Source: Epulopiscium sp. Nele67-Bin004 (GTDB lineage Bacteria; Bacillota_A; Clostridia; Lachnospirales; Cellulosilyticaceae). Taken from it: a stretch of 17,925 bases of DNA. The notes under the pieces were generated by a model. The model was not told the DNA's origin, searched no databases, and saw only the letters and a program-made list of their open reading frames with translations. Positions within the stretch are counted from its first letter, which is position 1. Each line of letters begins with the position of its first letter. The stretch spans positions 1 through 17,925 of the forward strand of contig LNZQ01000197.1 of assembly GCA_002007315.1 (NCBI GenBank), written 5' to 3'. The position numbers were made by a program, and so were the translations under genes. Below, one piece after another: positions 1 to 6,413 of this stretch.

Positions 1-228
1 ATTAAGTGTTCATTGATGTTTTTGCTAAATGTTTGTTGCTTTTTCCTCTGCAACCTTTTCAGAGATGCACAGATTGGCTCTGACATCATCCATGCGACAC
101 CCATCTGAATTGATTGATTTCTCCGATTTAAAGACCTGCACCAGTGTGATCCGCATTTCACAGCGCCATACTGTATGCTGTTGTTTTTTAAATTATGTTG
201 AGCAGCCACAGCTTTCAGCATGATTTCT
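1..228. other. Non-bacterial-looking left flank (probable host DNA)
   Basis: This stretch has no Shine-Dalgarno site, promoter or recognisable bacterial protein, and it interrupts the YigZ-family gene just after a Lys-Lys pair, where family members continue with a conserved His/Asp-Ala-x-His-Asn-Cys stretch. Its word usage (for example ctctgcaacc, cagagatgcacag, tgatccgcatttcac) looks vertebrate rather than like the bacterial part. The minus strand is open in one frame from about position 222 to position 1 (about 74 codons without a stop), which could be part of an exon or chance. I infer host (fish) DNA joined by assembly or amplification chimerism. The exact junction is uncertain by about 10 bases. 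Confidence 0.6.
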
Positions 229-357
229 TTTTTTTGTGTACTGCAATGATGTATCCGCTTCTTCTTGTGAAGATACAGGAAATACATGTGCAATAAATCG
301 TGATTTTTTCTCAACAATTTCTTCTGTAGTTTGTTGCTTAACTGTAATATAATCCAT
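229..357 (-). CDS. YigZ/IMPACT-family protein, N-terminal fragment cut at contig junction
   Basis: Only the first 43 residues are present, running from the ATG at 357-355 (MDYITVKQQ) to the junction near 229. The start has a fitting ribosome site (AAAGAAAGGTG) about 6 bases upstream. The segment EIVEKKSRFIAHVFPVSSQEEA matches the conserved beginning of the YigZ/YvyE (IMPACT) family, which normally has about 210 residues and continues after this point with KK-x-H-x-DAxHNC. Here the frame instead runs into unrelated sequence (RNHAESCGCST and a stop), so about 80% of the gene is missing. Family members are conserved cytosolic proteins related to eukaryotic IMPACT, with a poorly defined role near translation. 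It is downstream of the ZorB-like gene but has its own promoter. Confidence 0.72.
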
Positions 358-385
358 AATTTGCACCTTTCTTTGTAATAAGATT

Positions 386-414
386 ATTATACACAACAAA
401 AAAAGCCCCTACAA
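386..414 (-). promoter_or_regulatory. Promoter of the YigZ-family gene
   Basis: On the minus strand, a -35-like TTGTAG (409-414) and a perfect -10 TATAAT (386-391) are separated by 17 bases, about 29 bases upstream of the YigZ start. The -35 lies inside the terminator hairpin of the upstream ZorB-like gene, so the two elements overlap physically. Confidence 0.5.
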
Positions 415-422
415 GGGGGACT
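398..422 (-). terminator. Rho-independent terminator of the ZorAB-like operon
   Basis: Read on the minus strand directly after the ZorB-like stop codon: AG(T)CCCC, loop CTTGTA, GGGGCT, then a run of seven T (398-404 as A on the plus strand). This is a short GC stem plus T-tract, as expected for intrinsic termination. Confidence 0.7.
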
Positions 423-423
423 T

Positions 424-1155
424 TTAGTCATACAAGCCTCTTTCTATTAAATCATTAATAACATCTTCAGAATTCGTAACAAGTTTAAACTCAACACGAC
501 GTGATTTTTCTTTGTCTTCAACGCCATATTCATCAACTATAATTCGGCTTGATGATAAGCCATTAGCTGTCATCGCCTCAAGTAGCCACTGTGCATACGA
601 TTTATCCGAGCTTAAATCCATAACGTATTTCAAAACAGATCTAGTTCTATCTTGTGACAGCTCCATGTTAAAGAAGTAAGCGTCCGTTACGCTTGTGCCA
701 GAATACCATTCGCTAGACGTGTGCCCCTCTATGCGAATTTCTTTTATAAAGTCTTTGTATTTGTACAAAATTTCTATATACTGCGGAAAAAACTCTCGTA
801 GCGTCGCTTCAAAATCTGTCGTTAGTTCACTACTACCCGTTGCAAAAAGCATATCAGACGAAGTAAATCGAACGGTGCTATCTTCATCAATTTCCATTCC
901 GTAGCGTTCAAAGTTGCCTTCAAAAGCTGCAACCAAATCCATATTTATCGCTTGTTGCGTTTCAACGTAAGTCGTCACATTTGCGTGTTCAACTTCTCTA
1001 ACTAAGTCGTCATATTGCAACACACGCTGTTCAACGTTTACCATAAACGCAATGGCGATAACCATAAACACCATCATAAGCCCCGACATTAAATCGGCAA
1101 TTGACGCTTCCGACGTGTCTTGCGATGCGTTAAGCGAGTCAAAAAAGTTATTCAT
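424..1155 (-). CDS. ZorB-like OmpA/MotB-family motor protein
   Basis: The 243-residue protein has a short cytoplasmic N-terminus, one membrane helix (about residues 18-40) and a periplasm/wall-facing OmpA-like domain. The helix contains ADLMSGLMMVFMVIAIAFM. Asp21 sits where MotB and ZorB carry the proton-binding aspartate. The OmpA-like peptidoglycan-binding signature is seen at IRIEGHTSS (about 140-148) and the C-terminal SRRVEFKL. MotB/ZorB proteins form a dimer inside a pentamer of the MotA/ZorA partner and anchor the motor to peptidoglycan. The ATG overlaps the stop of the upstream ZorA-like gene by one base (TAATG), so translation is coupled. It ends in TAA followed by a terminator. Flagellar MotB is less likely because the partner is not MotA-like in length. 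Family assignment is strong; a defence role is inference, because no Zorya effector gene is adjacent. Confidence 0.8.
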   Translation of the reverse strand: MNNFFDSLNASQDTSEASIADLMSGLMMVFMVIAIAFMVNVEQRVLQYDDLVREVEHANVTTYVETQQAINMDLVAAFEGNFERYGMEIDEDSTVRFTSSDMLFATGSSELTTDFEATLREFFPQYIEILYKYKDFIKEIRIEGHTSSEWYSGTSVTDAYFFNMELSQDRTRSVLKYVMDLSSDKSYAQWLLEAMTANGLSSSRIIVDEYGVEDKEKSRRVEFKLVTNSEDVINDLIERGLYD

Positions 1156-2990
1156 TAAGCAACACCGTCCTCATCATCATATCCACGTCTACTACGTGGC
1201 ACTCTGTTAAGTTGCTCAACCATTTCTGGCAACATACTAATCATGTCTTGTAATTTTTTAGTAATTTCGGTGTAATCTCTAACATAAGTTTTTGATACAC
1301 TTGTAAGTTGTTTCGTTAAAGATTTTGACGTATCTGTAATAACTTGGTCCATTTTAGCTTGTTGTCTATCAAAACTACGTGAAGTTTGTTCCAAATTGTC
1401 TTCAATTTTATCATTTATAGACTCAATCATATCTGTTAATTGTTCTTCTCGCTCTTGAAGTTGACGTTGCATAAGTGCAAATGTGTCGTCCATATCTTTG
1501 TATGTATCTTGGATAGTGCTCATCATTTGTTTGTTAGCTTTCGTGTTAACTTTTGCTATATCTGTTAAAAATACTTCAAATTTAGCACTAGTTGCATTAA
1601 TTTGCTCAAAATATTCCGTCATCGGACGAATTGCATCTGCTGCCTTTTCACCTATCGAGTTAATCGTCGTAAATGCAGTTTGAATGTTTTTGTGTGAGTC
1701 GTTAAGTTGAATAAGGGTTTCACCTATAGTTTTGCTAGTTTGTAACAATACGTTGCTATTTTCTGCAAGCTCGTTATAATAGTCCGAAGTTTTTTCTAGT
1801 GAACTTGTACATCTTCCAACTTCATCAAAAACTTTAGATAAGTCTGTATAATTTTTGTCGATAAGCGATTTATAATCTTCTTGCCATTTGCTTAGTCCGT
1901 CAACCGAAGTTTTCAAATGTCTAAAGTTGTCGCCAAGTTGAACAGTCAAGCCGTCGTTAAATTCGTCTATCACAGTTGTGACACCTTTAATAATAGCGTC
2001 TGTGCTAGTTTTTGACATATCTTCAGTAGTCATTCGTAAATCTCTTGTAAAGTCTGATAATTTTTCTGTAAGATTTTCATCTAAACCTGTAATAGTTTTA
2101 TTTAAGTCTGACAATCTGTCGTTCAAGTCATGATTTAAATCGTCTATAATTGTGTTAAGACTTGTAACAATTGTAATAATATGTTCGTGGTGTGGCTTTA
2201 GAGCAATGTTTACACTTTCGGCTAAATCTTTTGCAAGTCTGTCGGTAATTTGATTTCCGATAGCCTCAGCAAGTTTTTCGCCCGTCATCTCCATAATGTG
2301 GTCATAACGTTTTTGGTTTTCAAGCAACGTCGTATTAAGTTGAACGATGTTTTCTACCATAACACGGCTAACTTCGCTTGAGTAGTGCAAATATTTCGAT
2401 TGTTTAACACTTTCTTCCTTTAACTGTTTGAAGTTACTTAACATTTCTTCTTTCTCAGTTGTTGATTTTGGCTCTTGCCCATTGTTCACAATAACGTCAA
2501 CAAAACGTATGTAAACACTTGCAATCATACCAGTTATAGACGTGAAAAATGCTGTTTTCATACCGTCAATTAGAGCAGGAACGCTAGTTTCAAGTTGCAT
2601 ACTATCAAAGTTAATTAGACCGTTGTAAATACCAATAAATGTACCAAGCATACCGATTGTTATCGCCATACTTGCGATGTTTAGTGCAAAATTTCTCATA
2701 GATTTGAAAACTAGTAACGTTGTTGCTGTTATAACGAGTGCCAAAATGATAGCGAATATCCCCCACTCAACTAGCCCGAGTGATAAATCCATAAACGCCA
2801 CTCCAATTATAGATAAAAGTATTAATACTGCGGTTATCCCTCCAACTTGTTGCTGAGCACTTGTAAGTTGCATCGTAGGTTCGGGGAGTTCTTTTCGTGT
2901 TCGTCGGGGAATTCTAGCGGGTTGCTTGTCCTCAAAATCGTCATCTTGAATGTCATCAATGTCTTCATCTTCTATTTGTCTGTTTTTCAT
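1155..2990 (-). CDS. ZorA-like MotA/TolQ/ExbB proton-channel protein with long helical tail
   Basis: This 611-residue protein begins with a very acidic cytoplasmic segment (residues 1-40, rich in Asp/Glu). About four membrane helices follow (roughly 50-67, 75-95, 103-123, 145-162), with the MotA/ExbB/ZorA-type motifs GMLGTFIGIYNGL (about 113-125) and MKTAFFTSITGM (about 144-155). From about 170 to 600 the protein is almost entirely polar helix or coiled coil. A long cytoplasmic tail is the hallmark of ZorA, where it couples ion flow to the effectors. I chose ATG 2990 rather than the TTG one codon earlier, because AAGGAGGG lies 7 bases before the ATG. It is the first gene of a two-gene operon with the OmpA-like protein. 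It could instead be an uncharacterised motor unrelated to defence; no zorC, zorD or zorE homologue is visible in the window. Confidence 0.78.
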   Translation of the reverse strand: MKNRQIEDEDIDDIQDDDFEDKQPARIPRRTRKELPEPTMQLTSAQQQVGGITAVLILLSIIGVAFMDLSLGLVEWGIFAIILALVITATTLLVFKSMRNFALNIASMAITIGMLGTFIGIYNGLINFDSMQLETSVPALIDGMKTAFFTSITGMIASVYIRFVDVIVNNGQEPKSTTEKEEMLSNFKQLKEESVKQSKYLHYSSEVSRVMVENIVQLNTTLLENQKRYDHIMEMTGEKLAEAIGNQITDRLAKDLAESVNIALKPHHEHIITIVTSLNTIIDDLNHDLNDRLSDLNKTITGLDENLTEKLSDFTRDLRMTTEDMSKTSTDAIIKGVTTVIDEFNDGLTVQLGDNFRHLKTSVDGLSKWQEDYKSLIDKNYTDLSKVFDEVGRCTSSLEKTSDYYNELAENSNVLLQTSKTIGETLIQLNDSHKNIQTAFTTINSIGEKAADAIRPMTEYFEQINATSAKFEVFLTDIAKVNTKANKQMMSTIQDTYKDMDDTFALMQRQLQEREEQLTDMIESINDKIEDNLEQTSRSFDRQQAKMDQVITDTSKSLTKQLTSVSKTYVRDYTEITKKLQDMISMLPEMVEQLNRVPRSRRGYDDEDGVA

Positions 2991-3019
2991 CAAATTTCCC
3001 TCCTTATATGTGATTTTCT

Positions 3020-3025
3020 ATTATA
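3020..3025 (-). promoter_or_regulatory. Likely -10 element of the ZorAB-like operon
   Basis: A perfect TATAAT on the minus strand lies 30 bases before the ZorA-like ATG, followed by the AAGGAGGG ribosome site. No convincing -35 is present 16-18 bases upstream, so the promoter may be weak or activator-dependent. It lies within the same 100-base gap as the divergent promoter of the secreted-protein gene. Confidence 0.45.
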
Positions 3026-3038
3026 TGGTCAAGCTTTG

Positions 3039-3067
3039 TTGAATATTCATAAAATTTTTGGTATAAT
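3039..3067 (+). promoter_or_regulatory. Promoter of the secreted-protein gene
   Basis: TTGAAT (3039-3044) and TATAAT (3062-3067) are separated by 17 bases, 27 bases before the ATG of the divergent secreted-protein gene. This is a near-consensus vegetative promoter. It drives rightward transcription away from the ZorAB-like operon. Confidence 0.7.
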
Positions 3068-3093
3068 TAAAATATCACAAAGGGGGAGAGCTT

Positions 3094-3912
3094 ATGCATA
3101 AGATTTTTTTATTTGGTGCGTTACTTGGTACAGCTTTGTTCGCATCAGTTGGGGGGTCGTCACATTCAGGCAGTATTAGTGGGGGAATTTCATCGTCAAG
3201 TTTGTATAGCTTTGAAGACAGCAAACGTGTAGTTATGATTGATGAAAATAACGCAACAATAAATGTAGGTTACAATATAACAACTAGTAAATCTGTAAAT
3301 ACAGCAAATATACAAGTGTTTTACGACTGGGTTCCGATTGAGTTTAGAATAGATGATAGCCATATTTTTGATACAAAACATGAAGTTGAAATGCCATCAG
3401 GTGTTATGACAGATTTTGATATCCACTTAAATTTATTTGATATGGAATTTGATAATTTGGAACATCACTTATTGATTTTAATTGATGGGGAGTCTGCCAT
3501 TAGTTGGGCACAAAGTTGTTATGTCGTGCATACGCAAGACTATATAGCTGATAGCTATGCATATTCAAAAAATTTGACTGTTCAAGACAAAAGTTTGTTT
3601 AGCAACGAACCAACGTTAGTGTCAAAAAAGGCACATACCACACCTGAACCCGAAGTTACTCTTGCTATACCAATTTATTTTCCAAATGACCATTTGATTG
3701 CAGTATATTTAGATGATGAGCATTATATGAATTTTTATATACCTGCCCAGTCGTTAAGTTTGTACGATGAAGACTATTACGCTGAAATTGAGATGCCTTT
3801 GCCAGACACAAAAGGCGACTATAAATTTAGCAGTATTTTAATTGAAGAACCGTTTGATATTGACAGTTATTTTTGGTATGAATCAGATGAATTTACAATC
3901 ACATACCAGTAG
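3094..3912 (+). CDS. Secreted protein of unknown function
   Basis: I do not recognise this 272-residue protein. The ATG is preceded by GGGGGAGAG at good spacing. Residues 2-19 (HKIFLFGALLGTALFASV) look like a Sec signal peptide without a lipobox cysteine, followed by a Gly/Ser-rich linker (about 20-36). The rest is acidic, rich in aromatic residues and alternating hydrophobic/polar stretches suggesting beta-sandwich folds. It has several Asp/Glu clusters (for example YLDDEHYMN, SLYDEDYYAEIE) that could bind cations. There is no membrane anchor or sorting signal. It has its own promoter, divergent from the ZorAB-like operon, so a link to that motor is possible but unproven. The TAG stop (3910-3912) is part of a GC-rich repeat, so the C-terminus may have been trimmed or set by that insertion. 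Confidence 0.75.
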   Translation: MHKIFLFGALLGTALFASVGGSSHSGSISGGISSSSLYSFEDSKRVVMIDENNATINVGYNITTSKSVNTANIQVFYDWVPIEFRIDDSHIFDTKHEVEMPSGVMTDFDIHLNLFDMEFDNLEHHLLILIDGESAISWAQSCYVVHTQDYIADSYAYSKNLTVQDKSLFSNEPTLVSKKAHTTPEPEVTLAIPIYFPNDHLIAVYLDDEHYMNFYIPAQSLSLYDEDYYAEIEMPLPDTKGDYKFSSILIEEPFDIDSYFWYESDEFTITYQ

Positions 3913-3931
3913 GGGCGGTCACTGGCCGCCC
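3909..3931 (+). repeat. Palindromic GC-rich repeat, copy A
   Basis: GTAG followed by GGGCGGTCACTGGCCGCCC forms an 8-bp stem (one T-G pair) with a three-base loop (3921-3923). The TAG stop of the secreted-protein gene lies inside it. It is inverted relative to copy B 45 bases on. No T-run follows on either strand, so it is not a classical terminator. Confidence 0.8.
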
Positions 3932-3969
3932 GCCATCTATCACCCATATCTCCGCCATCTATCGCCCAC
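3932..3969 (+). repeat. Short tandem repeat between palindromes A and B
   Basis: Two near-identical units, roughly CGCCATCTATCRCCCA, are separated by TATCTC. They resemble the tails of the other palindrome copies, where a short AT core alternates with GCCRCCC. Confidence 0.55.
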
Positions 3970-3971
3970 GC

Positions 3972-3999
3972 AAAAAGGCGGTCAATGACCGCCCCTACA
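3972..3999 (-). terminator. Palindromic repeat copy B acting as pepF terminator
   Basis: GGCGGTCAATGACCGCC (3977-3993) is a perfect palindrome around one central base. On the minus strand it is followed by TTTTT, so it serves as an intrinsic terminator for pepF, whose stop codon is 10 bases before the conserved TGTAGGGG edge of the repeat. It belongs to the same family as copy A, in opposite orientation. Confidence 0.7.
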
Positions 4000-4007
4000 T
4001 TATCCCA

Positions 4008-5771
4008 TTATGTTAATTTCAGAAATTTTTCGATGTCGTCAGTAATAATTTTTAGTGATGCTTCCCAAAACTCTTTTTTAGTTACATCAATTCCAATAGT
4101 TTCCGTAACTTGTTCAATGTTCATTTTACCCGTAACTTTTAGCATTTGCTCATATTTCGCAGGGAAATTTTCCGTGTCCTCGATATATTTTGCATACAAC
4201 CCTTTTGCAAACAACAACCCAAACGCATATGGGAAGTTGTAAAAGTTTGGACCATAATAATGGCTTTTCCAAGTCCACATATAAGGGTGTAATACATTTT
4301 CATCTAGTCCATCACCGTAAGATTGCTTTTGAGCGTCAACCATAAGTGATTTAATTTCTTCAACTGTAACATACCCGTTTTCACGTGCTTCAAAAAATGC
4401 TGACTCAAACAAAAATCTTGAATATATATCAACGATAATTTGAGTTGCATCGCTAATTTCAGCCTCAAGAATAGCAAGCTTTTCAGAGTCCGTCGCCTCT
4501 TTAACCGCCGCTTGTTTAACGATAGTTTCACAAAGTATAGACGCCGTTTCGGCTAATGGCATTGGATAGTGTGAATTTATTACAGTTTCGTCGTTTAGAC
4601 ATAAGTTGTGAAAGCCGTGCCCAAGTTCGTGTGCCATAGTAGACACGTCGCCTATAGTTCCGCCGTAGTTTAATAATATTCGGCATTCCTTAATATCTTT
4701 TATGCCCGCACAAAAAGCACCGCCCACTTTGCCTTCTTTTGGATACACGTCAATCCATTCACTGTCGATAGCGTGCTGTGCAAAATCGGCTAGTTTGTCA
4801 CTAAAAGTTTTGAAATGTTTAATGATAAAGTCACTACCTTCTTTATAATCGAATTTCATTTCTTCTTCAGTTATTGGTGCAAACAAGTCATACCAAGGTA
4901 AGCCATTTTCGTGACCTAACATTTCACCTTTACGTCGCAAATACTTTCTAAACATCGGCAAACTATCTTTCATAGCCGACAACATCGCCTCAAGCGTTTC
5001 TTTTTGCATGCGTGAATTTTGTAGCGTCATTTCAAGCACTGTATCATAGCCACGCTTTTCAGTCAGGGTAAGCACCTCGCCTTTAACGGCATTTAGAGCA
5101 GCTGCTATCCCCTCCTCAATTTTTTTGTACGATTTAAGCTCAGCTTTATATACAACTTTTCGTGTTTCTGGGTCTGGCGACTCTGCCAAGTTTAACACTG
5201 CTGTTAATGGCATAATTTTGTACTCATCATTTAGTCTAAACTCAACTTTATGGTTTGCAATAAGTTTAGATTTGTAACTTATCCATGCCGATGAACCTGT
5301 ATTTTTAAGTTTTGATATGATGCTTTCCATATCAGGTGACAAAATATATTGTTGCTCCTTAACTATTTCCTCAAACCAAAACTTGTGTTGTTGTAACAGT
5401 GTTGATTCTGCTATAATATCGTCCAAATTTTGTAATCCACCGATAAACAGTTCCATTTTCGTCATAGGCTCAGTCAGCATACTGTGTTTGCTACTCATTT
5501 GCACTCTAAATTTTTGAGCTTTCTCATTGTTTGCATCTGTGCTTAACACTAAGTGCAAATACGCTCCCAGCTTTCTAGCAAATAAGTTTATGTCGATATA
5601 CTTTTGCAAATATGTTTCAAGATTTTGCGTAACATTTGAGCTACTAACTACGATGTGGTCTACCATTTTAGTAAAATCTGATATGATAGTATCAAATTTG
5701 TTTAAATCTGCAAGAAATTGTGGGTCATCACAACTTTCATACATTGCGTCTAAATTCCAATTGCCGTCCAT
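4008..5771 (-). CDS. pepF: Oligoendopeptidase F (M3 family metallopeptidase)
   Basis: This 587-residue cytosolic zinc peptidase cleaves oligopeptides, typically of about 7-17 residues, and recycles peptides. The catalytic motif HELGH is at residues 381-385 (two zinc histidines and the catalytic Glu). The third zinc ligand is probably Glu409 in PLAETASILCE, as is standard for M3 enzymes. The N-terminal helical PepF domain (about 1-200) and the glycine-rich NYGGTIGDVSTMAHELGHGFH region are intact, and the length is typical (about 590-600). The ATG at 5771 follows an AGAGGA ribosome site. It sits 33 bases after the DUF1622 gene on the same strand, so the two are probably cotranscribed. It ends in TAA before palindromic repeat B. 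No oddities were seen. Confidence 0.93.
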   Translation of the reverse strand: MDGNWNLDAMYESCDDPQFLADLNKFDTIISDFTKMVDHIVVSSSNVTQNLETYLQKYIDINLFARKLGAYLHLVLSTDANNEKAQKFRVQMSSKHSMLTEPMTKMELFIGGLQNLDDIIAESTLLQQHKFWFEEIVKEQQYILSPDMESIISKLKNTGSSAWISYKSKLIANHKVEFRLNDEYKIMPLTAVLNLAESPDPETRKVVYKAELKSYKKIEEGIAAALNAVKGEVLTLTEKRGYDTVLEMTLQNSRMQKETLEAMLSAMKDSLPMFRKYLRRKGEMLGHENGLPWYDLFAPITEEEMKFDYKEGSDFIIKHFKTFSDKLADFAQHAIDSEWIDVYPKEGKVGGAFCAGIKDIKECRILLNYGGTIGDVSTMAHELGHGFHNLCLNDETVINSHYPMPLAETASILCETIVKQAAVKEATDSEKLAILEAEISDATQIIVDIYSRFLFESAFFEARENGYVTVEEIKSLMVDAQKQSYGDGLDENVLHPYMWTWKSHYYGPNFYNFPYAFGLLFAKGLYAKYIEDTENFPAKYEQMLKVTGKMNIEQVTETIGIDVTKKEFWEASLKIITDDIEKFLKLT

Positions 5772-5790
5772 TTGTGTCCTCTTTTCTATT

Positions 5791-5806
5791 AATAATAATT
5801 ATTATT
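5791..5806. repeat. Perfect AT palindrome in the DUF1622-pepF gap
   Basis: AATAATAATTATTATT is its own reverse complement and spans most of the gap, including part of the DUF1622 stop codon. It could be a weak RNA hairpin or a protein site, or just low-complexity AT sequence; no T-run or GC stem suggests termination. Confidence 0.4.
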
Positions 5807-6218
5807 ATAACATATCTTCTTGTTTATTTTTAGCCTTTTTTTCAATTTTACCTTCCAGTATTTCTTCTTTCATTTCCCAATGAATAACAAACGTCATAAC
5901 AAGCCTTAAAATAATAATAGCCCCAAGCATCGCAAGTTCTTCAAAGCTACGGATAATTACAGTTTTTAAAATTTCGGCTGCGAGCTTAAATTCCAGTGCT
6001 AGTGCCATGGCATTTGCAAATTGGTATTTAAGTTGATATTCATCGTGAAAAAATAACCCGTATAAATAGTGACCAAACGCCTTAATTGACCCGATAACTA
6101 AAACGACAATTCCCATAAGCTCTATAGAGTGTATAATTATTGGTAAATACATTTCGATGAGACCTTCGAGCTGATGTGCCATTTGTGCAACTTCGTGTTC
6201 AACAACTGCTTCAATCAT
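5805..6218 (-). CDS. DUF1622 family membrane protein
   Basis: The protein has 137 residues when started at ATG 6218 (MIEAVVEHEV), which has GAAAGGGGTGG just upstream. A longer frame from 6287 would add 23 residues without a ribosome site and would run into the repeat, so I reject it. Two or three membrane helices are visible: about 24-50 (YLPIIIHSIELMGIVVLVIGSIKAFG) and about 95-120 (AMLGAIIILRLVMTFVIHW). A charged, amphipathic section with the family-typical FANAMALALEFKLAAEILKT lies between. The C-terminus is Lys/Glu-rich (EGKIEKKAKNKQ). The family is widespread, and its function is not established. It precedes pepF by 33 bases. Confidence 0.82.
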   Translation of the reverse strand: MIEAVVEHEVAQMAHQLEGLIEMYLPIIIHSIELMGIVVLVIGSIKAFGHYLYGLFFHDEYQLKYQFANAMALALEFKLAAEILKTVIIRSFEELAMLGAIIILRLVMTFVIHWEMKEEILEGKIEKKAKNKQEDML

Positions 6219-6272
6219 AACACCACCCCTTTCTAAATGTATTATTTCCAGTTTTGGGATATGTATGTGCAT

Positions 6273-6300
6273 AAAAAGGACGCCCAATGAGCGTCCCTAC
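6273..6300 (-). terminator. Palindromic repeat copy C, likely terminator of the ADH-phnX operon
   Basis: GGACGCCCAATGAGCGTCC (6278-6296) forms a six-pair outer stem. On the minus strand it reads GTAGGGACGCTCATTGGGCGTCC followed by TTTTT, an intrinsic-terminator layout. It lies between phnX and the DUF1622 gene and could stop readthrough from phnX. It is a diverged member of the GGGCGGTC palindrome family, with ACGC in place of GCGG. Confidence 0.6.
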
Positions 6301-6333
6301 AGAGTTTCTTCCTTATTATATGTGCATATAGCC

Positions 6334-6348
6334 GATCAATGAGCGTCC
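6334..6348 (-). repeat. Degenerate half copy D of the palindromic repeat
   Basis: GATCAATGAGCGTCC followed by TGTA is the truncated right arm and edge of a copy-C-type element. It directly abuts copy E, suggesting that one element inserted into or recombined with another. Confidence 0.5.
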
Positions 6349-6350
6349 TG

Positions 6351-6372
6351 TACGGGCGGTCACTGGCCGCCC
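6351..6372 (+). repeat. Palindromic GC-rich repeat, copy E
   Basis: TAC followed by GGGCGGTCACTGGCCGCCC (6354-6372) is identical in its 19-base core to copy A, 2.4 kb away. It runs straight into the 19-base tandem repeat. Confidence 0.8.
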
Positions 6373-6413
6373 TTATATGATACAGCCACCCTTATATGAT
6401 ACAGCCGCCCTAT
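6370..6413 (-). repeat. 19-base tandem repeat reaching the phnX stop codon
   Basis: The unit CCCTTATATGATACAGCCR occurs twice (6370-6388 and 6389-6407), with a partial third unit CCCTATA. The phnX TAG stop (6412-6410) is inside the third unit, read on the minus strand as TAGGGCGGC. Confidence 0.75.

Noticed and set aside
29..223. A 64-residue plus-strand gene in the left flank
   Set aside because: No ribosome site, no recognisable family, and it lies in the non-bacterial-looking flank.
424..2990. Flagellar stator MotA/MotB
   Set aside because: The A-protein has a roughly 430-residue helical tail and lacks the MotA cytoplasmic architecture; no flagellar or chemotaxis genes are near. The ZorA/ZorB-like call fits better.
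424..3912. Complete Zorya defence system including the secreted protein as effector
   Set aside because: The secreted protein has a signal peptide and no nuclease or helicase motif, and is divergently transcribed; no ZorC, ZorD or ZorE match was seen.
6219..6287. Longer start for the DUF1622 protein (extra 23 residues)
   Set aside because: The extension has no ribosome site and its beginning lies within palindrome copy C, while ATG 6218 has GAAAGGGGTGG upstream.
3909..6413. CRISPR array
   Set aside because: The repeats are palindromes in mixed orientation at scattered loci, with no regular unique spacers and no cas genes.
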